A stretch of 64,000 nt of DNA, taken from positions 5,425,501 to 5,489,500 of the forward strand of contig NZ_CP046176.1 of NCBI RefSeq assembly GCF_013009555.1, read 5' to 3'. The translations under genes were made by a program, and so were the position numbers. Each line of letters begins with the position of its first letter. The first letter of the stretch is position 1. Below the pieces are notes generated by a model. It did no database searches. It was not told where the DNA came from and saw nothing but the letters and a program-made list of their open reading frames with translations. Shown here one piece after another: positions 36,199 to 44,782 of this stretch. This stretch comes from Phocaeicola dorei (GTDB lineage: Bacteria > Bacteroidota > Bacteroidia > Bacteroidales > Bacteroidaceae).

Positions 36199-36270
36199 CT
36201 TATTGTAATTTGCCCGAAAGATAATAAATTTATCGTTTATCGACCTCATTACGGCGCAGAATGAGAGAAT

Positions 36271-36831
36271 TTATCCTTTTTTTGTCCTCTTTACTGTACG
36301 TTTCATCTTCAAAGCATACAAATTTAATTCGATAGAAGATTCCGTTTCTGTTATATCACCCTCATCAGTCAGCAGTTCATTCAGCAGTTCTCCACTACGT
36401 TGTACCAGACTCTTCCTCTTTTCCTCATCATACTCGGTAGCCATGATATTTACATTCCGTACTAATGTCCTTAACTTAAAGAATGATTCGATAATGGCAA
36501 AAGTAGTTGCGGTAGCTCTCGGACTTCTTAAAATTGTAGCCAGCATATAAAGCCCTTTTTCGGTAAATGCTTTAGGTTCTACGGGAGAATGTTTCAAACT
36601 ACTGAACCGGTCGAAATTTTCGACCAGTTGCTGTTTTTCAGATACTTGCAACGAAAACATATAACCATTTGGGAATTTGTCCCGATTGTTTTTTACTGCT
36701 TCATTAATTCGTTTGGTTTCTACGCCATAAAGCTTAGCTACATCCCGGTCTATCAGTACTTTCTCACCCCTCAACTCAATTATAAGTTCTTTTACCTCAC
36801 TTTCGTGAATGATTTCTTTATTGTTTTCCAT
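36271..36831 (-). CDS. ORF6N-domain protein
   Basis: A 186-residue protein with an N-terminal ORF6N domain (about residues 15-100: LIIELRGEKVLIDRDVAKLYGVETKRINEAVKNN and NGYMFSLQVSEKQQLV). ORF6N is a probable DNA-binding domain related to KilA-N, first seen in phage and viral proteins and common as solitary chromosomal genes in Bacteroides. The C-terminal half is helical and charged, ending in a basic tail (KMKRTVKRTKKG). It may be a domesticated phage gene; target unknown. Confidence 0.85.
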   Translation of the reverse strand: MENNKEIIHESEVKELIIELRGEKVLIDRDVAKLYGVETKRINEAVKNNRDKFPNGYMFSLQVSEKQQLVENFDRFSSLKHSPVEPKAFTEKGLYMLATILRSPRATATTFAIIESFFKLRTLVRNVNIMATEYDEEKRKSLVQRSGELLNELLTDEGDITETESSIELNLYALKMKRTVKRTKKG

Positions 36832-36958
36832 CCTATTCTATTTAAAAATGCAGAAAGTTACACTTTTAATTTCATACTTGCATTATCTATTTCGTTTATT
36901 CTTCACGAAAAAAATAGTAAAAACAAGAGTAAAAGGTACAATGAATAAAGGTTTTTCG

Positions 36959-36966
36959 TAGCTTTG
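36959..36966 (+). promoter_or_regulatory. nadB promoter -7 box
   Basis: TAGCTTTG fits TAnnTTTG, 20 bases before the nadB start codon. No clear -33 TTTG was found at the usual distance. Confidence 0.6.
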
Positions 36967-36986
36967 CACCCATAAAGCATATTATC

Positions 36987-38567
36987 ATGGTTAAAAAATT
37001 CGATTTCCTTGTTATCGGCTCAGGACTTGCCGGAATGAGCTTCGCACTGAAAGTAGCTCACAAAGGTAAAGTCGCCCTGATTTGTAAAGCAGGACTGGAA
37101 GAAGCCAATACCTATTTTGCTCAGGGAGGTATAGCATCTGTTACCAACTTGAAAGTAGACAATTTCGAGAAACACATTGAAGACACGATGATTGCCGGCG
37201 ATTGGATCAGTGACCGCGCGGCTGTAGAAAAAGTAGTGCGAGAAGCACCTGCACAAATCCAGGAACTGATAAAATGGGGAGTGGATTTTGATAAAAAAGA
37301 AGATGGAGAATTCGACCTCCACAAAGAAGGAGGACATTCCGAGTTCCGCATCCTGCACCACAAAGACAATACAGGAGCTGAAATACAAACTAGCCTGATA
37401 GAAGCGGTAAAAGCCCATCCCAATATTACCATATTTACAGATCACTATGCGGTAGAAATCATTACCCAGCATCATTTGGGAATTATCGTCACCCGCCATA
37501 CACCAGGCATCAAATGTTTCGGTGCTTACGTATTGAATGAGAAAACAGGAGAAGTGGATACGTTCCTGTCCAAAGTAACTGTAATGGCAACAGGCGGATG
37601 CGAAGCGGTATACCGCAATACAACCAATCCACTGGTAGCTACGGGAGACGGCATTGCTATGGTGTACCGTGCCAAAGGAGCAGTAAAGGACATGGAATTT
37701 ATACAATTCCATCCCACCGCCCTTTTCCATCCGGGAGACCGTCCCAGTTTCCTCATCACCGAAGCCATGCGCGGTTACGGTGCTGTCTTAAAGAATCAAA
37801 GTGGCGAAGAATTCATGCAAAAATATGATCCACGCCTGTCATTGGCTCCACGTGATATCGTAGCACGTGCCATTGATAACGAAATGAAGCAGCGTGGTGA
37901 AGATCATGTATATCTGGATGTAACTCATAAGGATCCGGAAGAAACAAAAAAACATTTCCCCAATATTTATAAAAAATGCCTCAGCCTGGGCATTGATATT
38001 ACTAAGGACTATATTCCTGTAGCTCCGGCTGCTCATTATCTGTGCGGAGGTATCAAAGTCGATCTGGACGGACAGAGCAGCATCAACCGTTTGTATGCCA
38101 TCGGCGAATGTTCATGTACCGGTCTGCACGGAGGTAACCGTCTGGCTTCCAATTCGCTGATAGAAGCTGTGGTCTATGCGGACGCGGCAGCCAAACATGC
38201 ACTAAATGTACTCGACCGATATGACTTTAATGAGGATATCCCCGAATGGAACGATGAAGGAACCATGAACAATGAAGAACGGGTACTGATAACCCAAAGC
38301 ATGAAAGAGGTGAACCAAATTATGGAAGCTTATGTAGGTATTGTACGCAGTAATACGCGATTAATCCGTGCTTGGAACCGATTGGATATTTTATATGAAG
38401 AAACCGAGCGTCTTTTCAAACGTTGTAAGGCTTCACGCGAGCTTTGCGAACTGCGTAACATGATTAACATCGGGTATTTGATCACCCGTCAGGCAATGGA
38501 ACGGAAAGAGAGTCGCGGACTGCATTATACGATTGACTATCCACATGCCGCTGAAGAAAAAAAGTAA
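36987..38567 (+). CDS. nadB: L-aspartate oxidase
   Basis: A 526-residue FAD enzyme that oxidises L-aspartate to iminoaspartate, the first step of de novo NAD synthesis; anaerobes can use fumarate as acceptor. The FAD motif is VIGSGLAGMSFALK; conserved segments include YFAQGGIASV, EGGHSEFRILHHKDNTGAEIQ, FIQFHPTA and the C-terminal FAD loop GLHGGNRLASNSLIE. These distinguish NadB only partly from fumarate reductase subunits, but length and the lack of a partner iron-sulfur gene support NadB. nadA and nadC are not adjacent. Confidence 0.93.
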   Translation: MVKKFDFLVIGSGLAGMSFALKVAHKGKVALICKAGLEEANTYFAQGGIASVTNLKVDNFEKHIEDTMIAGDWISDRAAVEKVVREAPAQIQELIKWGVDFDKKEDGEFDLHKEGGHSEFRILHHKDNTGAEIQTSLIEAVKAHPNITIFTDHYAVEIITQHHLGIIVTRHTPGIKCFGAYVLNEKTGEVDTFLSKVTVMATGGCEAVYRNTTNPLVATGDGIAMVYRAKGAVKDMEFIQFHPTALFHPGDRPSFLITEAMRGYGAVLKNQSGEEFMQKYDPRLSLAPRDIVARAIDNEMKQRGEDHVYLDVTHKDPEETKKHFPNIYKKCLSLGIDITKDYIPVAPAAHYLCGGIKVDLDGQSSINRLYAIGECSCTGLHGGNRLASNSLIEAVVYADAAAKHALNVLDRYDFNEDIPEWNDEGTMNNEERVLITQSMKEVNQIMEAYVGIVRSNTRLIRAWNRLDILYEETERLFKRCKASRELCELRNMINIGYLITRQAMERKESRGLHYTIDYPHAAEEKK

Positions 38568-38613
38568 AAAATATTTTTTTACTTCAAATAGAACTGATTA
38601 TTTTTATAACTCC

Positions 38614-38681
38614 CGTTAGCAGAATTACTTTTTCTTGTTGACCATTATTGCACTACGAAAATTAAATCAATTCTGCTAACG
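38614..38681. repeat. 13-bp inverted repeat between nadB and the DUF1593 gene
   Basis: CGTTAGCAGAATT (38614-38626) and its exact complement AATTCTGCTAACG (38669-38681) flank 42 bases. A TATTTTTG box (38686-38693), matching the Bacteroidota -7 consensus, lies just right of the second arm, facing into the end of the convergent DUF1593 gene. It may be a long-loop terminator, an operator or a recombination site; no T-run follows the stem directly. Confidence 0.5.
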
Positions 38682-38758
38682 AGATTATTTTTGTCCCATT
38701 CGTATAAACATGAACTAAAAACAGCAGGAACAATGACGGAATCATCTATCCGTAATAA

Positions 38759-40129
38759 TTATTTTTCCTCAAGCGGATTAATATTCAGAATGATTCTCTT
38801 ATAAGATTTTAGATTGGGAATTCCATTATCTGTAAGTTCAAGTATCAAATGTAACTGTTTGCCCGGATTATCCGGTACAATTATCTCCGCCCTCTTCTCA
38901 TCGGCGTGCTTTATAGCCACCTTTGTTTGCACACTGCCTGCTTCCCGATATTGCCACCATTGGTAAGACAATGAATTTTTATCAGGGTCAAATGAAGAAG
39001 AGGCATCCAGTATTATTTTTTCTCCCGGCCGGACTGTGCGTACACTTTCTCCCAATATCCGGGCAACAGGTTGATGATTTGCCTTTGAATATTCATCAGC
39101 CACGCACCAGTCGGCACGAGCCGCCCAGTCATTTTGTATAGCAGGCAACCAACGCTGGAAAGTATAATGCGAATCCGGCACACCGTTTTTCAAATCATTC
39201 CCATCTTGCATGTGATTGCCATTTTTATACTCCGGGCGTCCTCCCCATCCTCCTAATGTATAGTCTGTATGCTGTTCAAGTCCATTACGTATAAGAGGCA
39301 TAAAAGAAGGAGTATCCCCCTCACTGGTATATTCCTGAGGATAGGCGGCACAAAGTGGTCCGTGCCCATTCTTAATATGGTCAGCCAACCAAGGTTTATC
39401 CATGATTTGTTGCAACTCTTTTGAATTTTTACTAAGTCTGTTCTTAAAATAATAATCCACACTCATGTAATCCCATACATATCTCCATCCTCCATCATGA
39501 TCCGGCGCGCCCGATTCATAAATAATGATTTCAGGAAGATTCTGTTCTATCCATTTTCCACCGCCGTCCTGATACCAAATACAATATAATCTGGCTTTTG
39601 ATACCGCTTTTGCCCATTCTGCAGCAGAATATTTCTGCTTGATCTGCCATAAGGCATTGGCCTGGGTGTTGGCTCCACCCCATGCTAAAATATGAACAGG
39701 CCTCGGATCAGAATCAAGCAATGTCCTTATGATGAGCTGTGCCCCCTCGCTATCAGACAGTAAAGGAGGCAATTTATGCAAGTCCTCTCTGTTCTCATTA
39801 CCAACCGCCAAGACACTTAGCAGATATTCAGCATCGGGATAATCGGGATTATGTTTCCTCAAATTAGGCAGACATTCCGCATATTTGGCAATTTGTGATT
39901 CGATCCATTTATCTTTACTATGTCCGTCTTTCTGTACCCCATTGACTTGAACAATGCCTGCGACATCATAATCAGAAGAATACATAAGAAAACGAATCAT
40001 AGAACTTTGATCGTCAATCTCACCATCCGTAGTGACAATAACCCGGGGCTTCTCCTGCTGTCGGGCAACAGCAGATAACATTGACACAAACAAAAAAACA
40101 ATACAGCATAAAACAGGGGTCATTTTCAT
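38759..40129 (-). CDS. DUF1593 nucleoside-hydrolase-like exported protein of the pectin locus
   Basis: About 456 residues from MKMTPVLCC (40129), which gives a signal peptide; the upstream ATG at 40246 lies inside the preceding gene. The N-terminal domain (PF07632) resembles inosine-uridine nucleoside hydrolases: VIVTTDGEIDDQSSM holds the acidic calcium-binding cluster, and HILAWGGANTQANALWQ follows. A C-terminal Ig-like domain contains DASSSFDPDKNSLSYQWW. DUF1593 proteins recur in Bacteroidota pectin loci, but I know of no firm substrate. It lies 16 bases after the PL10-CE8 gene. Confidence 0.82.
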   Translation of the reverse strand: MKMTPVLCCIVFLFVSMLSAVARQQEKPRVIVTTDGEIDDQSSMIRFLMYSSDYDVAGIVQVNGVQKDGHSKDKWIESQIAKYAECLPNLRKHNPDYPDAEYLLSVLAVGNENREDLHKLPPLLSDSEGAQLIIRTLLDSDPRPVHILAWGGANTQANALWQIKQKYSAAEWAKAVSKARLYCIWYQDGGGKWIEQNLPEIIIYESGAPDHDGGWRYVWDYMSVDYYFKNRLSKNSKELQQIMDKPWLADHIKNGHGPLCAAYPQEYTSEGDTPSFMPLIRNGLEQHTDYTLGGWGGRPEYKNGNHMQDGNDLKNGVPDSHYTFQRWLPAIQNDWAARADWCVADEYSKANHQPVARILGESVRTVRPGEKIILDASSSFDPDKNSLSYQWWQYREAGSVQTKVAIKHADEKRAEIIVPDNPGKQLHLILELTDNGIPNLKSYKRIILNINPLEEK

Positions 40130-40145
40130 ATTACAAACTGTTAAA

Positions 40146-42287
40146 TTAGTAGGCCAACACATTCCAAAGATCTCTGATACGTTGTTCGGGGTCCCATTTG
40201 CCATTGAATGTCCACTTGGCGGTAACGCCATAAAACTCCGGAGCATTCTCCGCCTCCTTCAAATTATCGTTTAACCAGCCACTATGCCCTCCTTCACGGG
40301 TACAACCATAATAATAGGTACGTAGCCCCCACGGACAGGGATCAAGCACTTTATCCGAATAAGCATAATGAATATTCCCGTCAAGCACATTCTTCGACAT
40401 TTTACATTTGATGAGATAAAATTGGGAATCATGATGATAGCGTCCTAAAAGTGTCGGTGTCTCAGCATCAAATGAAGAATTGGTAATAACCAGTTTCTTG
40501 TTCTTGTCACCTCGTCCGTCATGCCAAATCATGGCACGGCTATCACCATAAAAATGGCAGCGTGTGGCATAGCACCATCCGCGAGGACAAAGAAAATCCA
40601 CACCCGGACAACGAAGATAGAGATCGGCATGATAATACATACCATTGCTTCCGGGCGCCCACAAGGAAAGGGCATCGTTTCCATCGGCCCATACATTACT
40701 GTTGATGATGATGGTACGAGTGGCACGTCCAAAAATCGCCATCTGATGGATGGTCGTATTTTCAACGGCAGTTCCGTAATTGTTGTAAACAGTCAGTCCG
40801 CTAATAACACAATCATCCGCACCTTCCTGCAACACAATGACACCATTGCCTACCGGACGTCCATGATATTCCGTGATGGCACGTGTCTGGGCTGTTTCAG
40901 CCAAGACAATCCGCGTACTGTCACGGTTTTCCCCCACCAAAACAATATTAGGCCTGTCAATAATCACTTTTTGATGATACGTTCCGTTCAGCAATAAGAT
41001 TTTAAAAGGTTCTGTCGGAATTTCCGGAGCCTTTTCAATAGCTGCCTGAATACTCTCTCCCGGCTTTACCACCACATCAAAAGCCGTACGCTCTACCATG
41101 GGACGACGATACATTTCAATAAGCCCGTTTTCATTCGCTCCTTTGGTTGCCAGACTGATTGCCACCTTATGCTTCGGATCATATTTGTCCGCCCATGCAT
41201 TGTATATGGCAAAAAGCTCAGCCGGTCTGCTATTGTACCAACTATATCCGTTACGACGTTCTGTTCCTATTTCTTCCAAATGGCGACGTGGCAGCCCATC
41301 ACGGTCACATACATACGGTTCACAATATTTCAAATCATAATAACGCGCCCAAATAGGCTTGGCTTGAGGATCTTCCACAAGACGAGTATCCCGCTCACCA
41401 TTTGCCAGCACGATACGCTCGCATTTCAAACCGGTAAGTTTATACCTGTCAAACCATTTCATGGCTCCGTGAACCGCCCGCTTCACGCGTGCGTCGGGTG
41501 CAGGTAATTCCATGAGCAGACGCACAATTCCGGCACTCTCCGCCGAACAATAAGACGGCAACTCATACGCACGTGCCGGTGCAGGCTTCAATGTTTCCCT
41601 ATCATTCTGCTGACACCACACTGAAGGTTCTCCATCCTTTATAATTTGTGTAGCCAGTATACACTCTATTCCTTTATTAAAGGCTTTTCCCAAACGTACA
41701 CACAAAGCCTTGTCTATCAAATCATCCTCATAAGGCGCTTTGTGATTCATCATATCACGTATCATATTCAATGTATTGACAATGGCATCGTCATTAAAAG
41801 TAATATGTACCTGATAACCACGCGGACCGGGCCAGAATTGCGGCCATCCTCCGTTTTCGTATTGACCACTCAGCAAATATTCCACTCCCTGAAGGAAAGC
41901 ATCCCGATAACGTATATCCTTAGTCTGCCTATAAAGACGGGCTAAAAAAATCATCTGGGCAGTTGTGGCATTATTATCTATCGTAGAATCATCACGACGT
42001 GATTTATCCTTTATCACTTTAGCCAGCTCTTTATCATTCATGCGGCGGGCCATATCTATATTCTTCGGCCAACCGCCCGTACAGCGTTGAAAAGCCAATA
42101 CATTTTCAGCAATCCGCCGAGCTTCATCTGTCAGAAAGAAAGAATCCTGCTCCATACGTGCTATTTGTTTCCATTCCTTAGGATACGACTCATTATCCTT
42201 TTTATGAGCTCTTTGCTGCGCAAAGGAGCCGGTTGCCATGGCAAAAGCCATAAAGCCAATAAACACTTTTTTGAATGTATTTTTCAT
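40146..42287 (-). CDS. Two-domain pectate lyase (PL10) and pectin methylesterase-like (CE8) protein
   Basis: A 713-residue secreted enzyme; the start MKNTFKKVFIGF (42287) gives a clean signal peptide ending SFAQ. Residues about 40-370 match PL10 pectate lyase (NVLAFQRCTGGWPKNIDM, ENGGWPQFWP, PARAYELPSYCSAESAGI). Residues about 390-700 form a right-handed beta-helix of CE8 type (FDVVVKPGESIQAAIEKAP, GTYHQKVIIDRPNIVLVG, NGVIVLQEGADDCVISGLTV). Usual CE8 motifs are altered: VDFLCP replaces the DFIFG region, and LLGRYH the LGRPW region. Demethylation followed by beta-elimination of polygalacturonan is expected, feeding KduI and KduD; esterase activity is less certain. Confidence 0.87.
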   Translation of the reverse strand: MKNTFKKVFIGFMAFAMATGSFAQQRAHKKDNESYPKEWKQIARMEQDSFFLTDEARRIAENVLAFQRCTGGWPKNIDMARRMNDKELAKVIKDKSRRDDSTIDNNATTAQMIFLARLYRQTKDIRYRDAFLQGVEYLLSGQYENGGWPQFWPGPRGYQVHITFNDDAIVNTLNMIRDMMNHKAPYEDDLIDKALCVRLGKAFNKGIECILATQIIKDGEPSVWCQQNDRETLKPAPARAYELPSYCSAESAGIVRLLMELPAPDARVKRAVHGAMKWFDRYKLTGLKCERIVLANGERDTRLVEDPQAKPIWARYYDLKYCEPYVCDRDGLPRRHLEEIGTERRNGYSWYNSRPAELFAIYNAWADKYDPKHKVAISLATKGANENGLIEMYRRPMVERTAFDVVVKPGESIQAAIEKAPEIPTEPFKILLLNGTYHQKVIIDRPNIVLVGENRDSTRIVLAETAQTRAITEYHGRPVGNGVIVLQEGADDCVISGLTVYNNYGTAVENTTIHQMAIFGRATRTIIINSNVWADGNDALSLWAPGSNGMYYHADLYLRCPGVDFLCPRGWCYATRCHFYGDSRAMIWHDGRGDKNKKLVITNSSFDAETPTLLGRYHHDSQFYLIKCKMSKNVLDGNIHYAYSDKVLDPCPWGLRTYYYGCTREGGHSGWLNDNLKEAENAPEFYGVTAKWTFNGKWDPEQRIRDLWNVLAY

Positions 42288-42319
42288 TATTCCTATATGT
42301 TTTGATAAAAACCAGCAAA

Positions 42320-42327
42320 CAAAATTA
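42320..42327 (-). promoter_or_regulatory. Promoter -7 box of the PL10-CE8 gene
   Basis: On the minus strand TAATTTTG (42320-42327) fits TAnnTTTG, about 33 bases upstream of the start codon. Together with the terminator at 42442-42474 it shows that PL10-CE8 and DUF1593 form their own transcription unit. Confidence 0.55.
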
Positions 42328-42441
42328 TGCGTTTTCCGATCTGAATACAGAGAATATTTGGTCTTTTTCAGGCAGATTTTGCACAGACACTGCTCAACCG
42401 ACATAATTTCCATCAATGAAAACACGGAATTACATAAAAAA

Positions 42442-42474
42442 GCAGTGCTATGGACTTGTCCTCCATAACACTGC
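42442..42474 (-). terminator. Terminator after the DPP IV-like gene
   Basis: GCAGTGcTATGGA (42442-42454) pairs with TCCATAaCACTGC (42462-42474). On the minus strand the stem is followed by TTTTTTAT. It ends the GH97-GH43-GH127-peptidase operon. Confidence 0.85.
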
Positions 42475-42527
42475 CACCTATATTTATTATAACTGACAAA
42501 CTCCTACAGCTACAAACCTCACTCCTC

Positions 42528-44771
42528 CTATTTTATCTCATCCCACTTCGGTGGATTCACCTGCATCAAATGGCGGACAAAGAAATCATACCGCTTATGT
42601 TCGCCAAAAGCTTCCCCCATTGTATGATGTGCTCCGGGAATCACGACCAATTCAAAATCTTTATTCGCCTTAATCAATGCATTGACCACCTGCATAGTAG
42701 AGGCAGGATCTACATTATCATCCAACTCACCTACCACTAACATCAAAGGACGGCTCAACAGATGTGCATTTTCCACATTAGATCCTTCTTTATATTGATC
42801 TCCTACCGGATAGCCCAACCAAAGTTCATTCCACCAAATCTTATCCATACGGTTATCATGACAACCACAAGCTGAATAAGCCGCTTTATAGAAATCAGGA
42901 TAAAGCAAAACTGCATTTGTAGATTCCTGACCACCGGCAGAACAACCGTAAATACCTACCCTGTCCACATCCATATAAGGATATTTCCGTGCAGCCGCCT
43001 TCATCCAAGCAATATGGTCCGGCAAACCGGCATCTTTCAAATTCTTATAACATACATTCTCAAAAGCACGCGAACGGAAAGAAGTTCCCATTCCATCGAC
43101 CATTACGACGATAAAACCAAGTTCGGCCAAGGAAGTCATATTCCAGTCATAAGGACGGAAAGTCTTCGGAACATACTGGTCTCCGGGACCTTGATAAATG
43201 TATTCAATAACCGGATATTTCTTGTTCGGATCAAAGTTAGTGGGCCGGGCAATCAATCCCCACATATCCGTCTTGCCGTCCCGCCCTTTGGCAACAAATA
43301 CCTCCGGAGCGTTCCAACCTTCAGCCTCCAAGCGAGTGATATCAGCTGTTTCCAACGGCATCATCACTTTACCATCCCTGGCACTACGTAACACAGCTAC
43401 AGGAGCCTTATTCACCATAGAATAAACATCTACCAAATACTTCATATCTTCCGAAAACCAGGCACGGTGCATCCCTTCTTCGGGAGTAAGACAGGTAAGA
43501 CCTTTGCCATCAAAACCAATGCGGTAATAACGGATGAGATAGGGGTCCTCACCGGCTTCCATACCATTTGCCGAGAAATAGATCTGACGGTTATCCTCAT
43601 CTACCCGAAGCACTTCGCGTACATACCATTCTCCTTTAGTAATTTGATAATCGGGCTGTGCGGTAATACGGTTGTACATATAAAGATGATTCCAATTGTC
43701 ACGCTCACTCATCCATATCATCTGCTTGCCGTCTTTTAAGTCATGACGGAAATGACGGGTATAATTCACATATTTATCGCTGGTTTCTTCTACCAACGGA
43801 CGCACTTTTCCCGTTTCGGCAGAAAGTTCAAGCACTCTGTACACCTGATGTCCGCGCTGGTTATATTCAAAAGTCACGGCACGGCTGTCGGGATTCCATT
43901 CGGGACCATATACTTCATATTGTCGGTCGAACAATTCAGTAGAAGGAATAATGCTTCGTCCGCTTTCCACTTCATAGATGCAGGGCACTTTAAAAGGAAG
44001 TTCGTCTCCCGGCTTCGCATACTCCTGTTTGTGAAGCTTGGGCTGAAGCTGATCAGCCGGAGAAGATTCCACATAATAAACATAGCGCTTTTCCACCGGA
44101 CGGATCTTGCAGGAAGCCACCTTCTTACTGTCCGGTGACCAGCGGATGTAGGCTGAATAATAATTACCCAGTGTCCCGTCCAAGCTCAGTTGCTTTTCTT
44201 TTCCGGTAGCCACCTCCTTTACATAGATATTCTGATTTTTAATAAATGCTATCCATTTACCATCAGGAGACGGAACCGGCGATGCTGTCTTCTCATCATC
44301 CACCTCCATCCAATGCTTTTGCTTGGGAGGGAGAGGAAGCGCCCCTTCATTGACCAGCTGATTTTTCCGGGATGCATACATCCAACGTTGATTATTAAAC
44401 ACAAAGTGTAGCGTATCCAATCCCTTACTGACCGACAAATGCCCCAATGCAAGAGCTTCCGGCTTGACCTCTTTTCCGGATGCAGCACCCAGCGCCTTTG
44501 CCAGACGATGAGAATCAAACAATTCTTTTCTAGCTTTTTTATCTGCATCTACAGATACATACAGGCGTCCGTCCGGAGTATTCCGCACATACCAAAACTG
44601 ATGAGTACCCTCTATCCATTGCGGATTGACATTGGAATAGAAAACTTTATCCGCACTGAACTTCTCTTTCAATGCATAAGCACGCCGATAATCATCAGCC
44701 GTACCTTGAGCGATAGCCATGCCCCCACTAAGGAACATGGCTACCAGCCAACCTAACTTACCAACCTTCAT
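42528..44771 (-). CDS. DPP IV-like serine peptidase within the glycan locus (S9)
   Basis: A 747-residue exported peptidase with a signal peptide ending AIAQ (residue 22), a beta-propeller domain and an S9 hydrolase domain. The catalytic serine is Ser611 in YGCSAGG, where Cys replaces the usual Trp or His before Ser; Asp684 or 685 (GELDDNVD) and His715 or 716 (PGAHHTM) complete the triad. It lies 11 bases after GH127 as last gene of the operon. A prolyl-type dipeptidase beside beta-L-arabinofuranosidases suggests that the substrate includes Pro/Hyp-rich glycoprotein; this link is inferred. Confidence 0.88.
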   Translation of the reverse strand: MKVGKLGWLVAMFLSGGMAIAQGTADDYRRAYALKEKFSADKVFYSNVNPQWIEGTHQFWYVRNTPDGRLYVSVDADKKARKELFDSHRLAKALGAASGKEVKPEALALGHLSVSKGLDTLHFVFNNQRWMYASRKNQLVNEGALPLPPKQKHWMEVDDEKTASPVPSPDGKWIAFIKNQNIYVKEVATGKEKQLSLDGTLGNYYSAYIRWSPDSKKVASCKIRPVEKRYVYYVESSPADQLQPKLHKQEYAKPGDELPFKVPCIYEVESGRSIIPSTELFDRQYEVYGPEWNPDSRAVTFEYNQRGHQVYRVLELSAETGKVRPLVEETSDKYVNYTRHFRHDLKDGKQMIWMSERDNWNHLYMYNRITAQPDYQITKGEWYVREVLRVDEDNRQIYFSANGMEAGEDPYLIRYYRIGFDGKGLTCLTPEEGMHRAWFSEDMKYLVDVYSMVNKAPVAVLRSARDGKVMMPLETADITRLEAEGWNAPEVFVAKGRDGKTDMWGLIARPTNFDPNKKYPVIEYIYQGPGDQYVPKTFRPYDWNMTSLAELGFIVVMVDGMGTSFRSRAFENVCYKNLKDAGLPDHIAWMKAAARKYPYMDVDRVGIYGCSAGGQESTNAVLLYPDFYKAAYSACGCHDNRMDKIWWNELWLGYPVGDQYKEGSNVENAHLLSRPLMLVVGELDDNVDPASTMQVVNALIKANKDFELVVIPGAHHTMGEAFGEHKRYDFFVRHLMQVNPPKWDEIK

Positions 44772-44782
44772 TTTGAATTATT

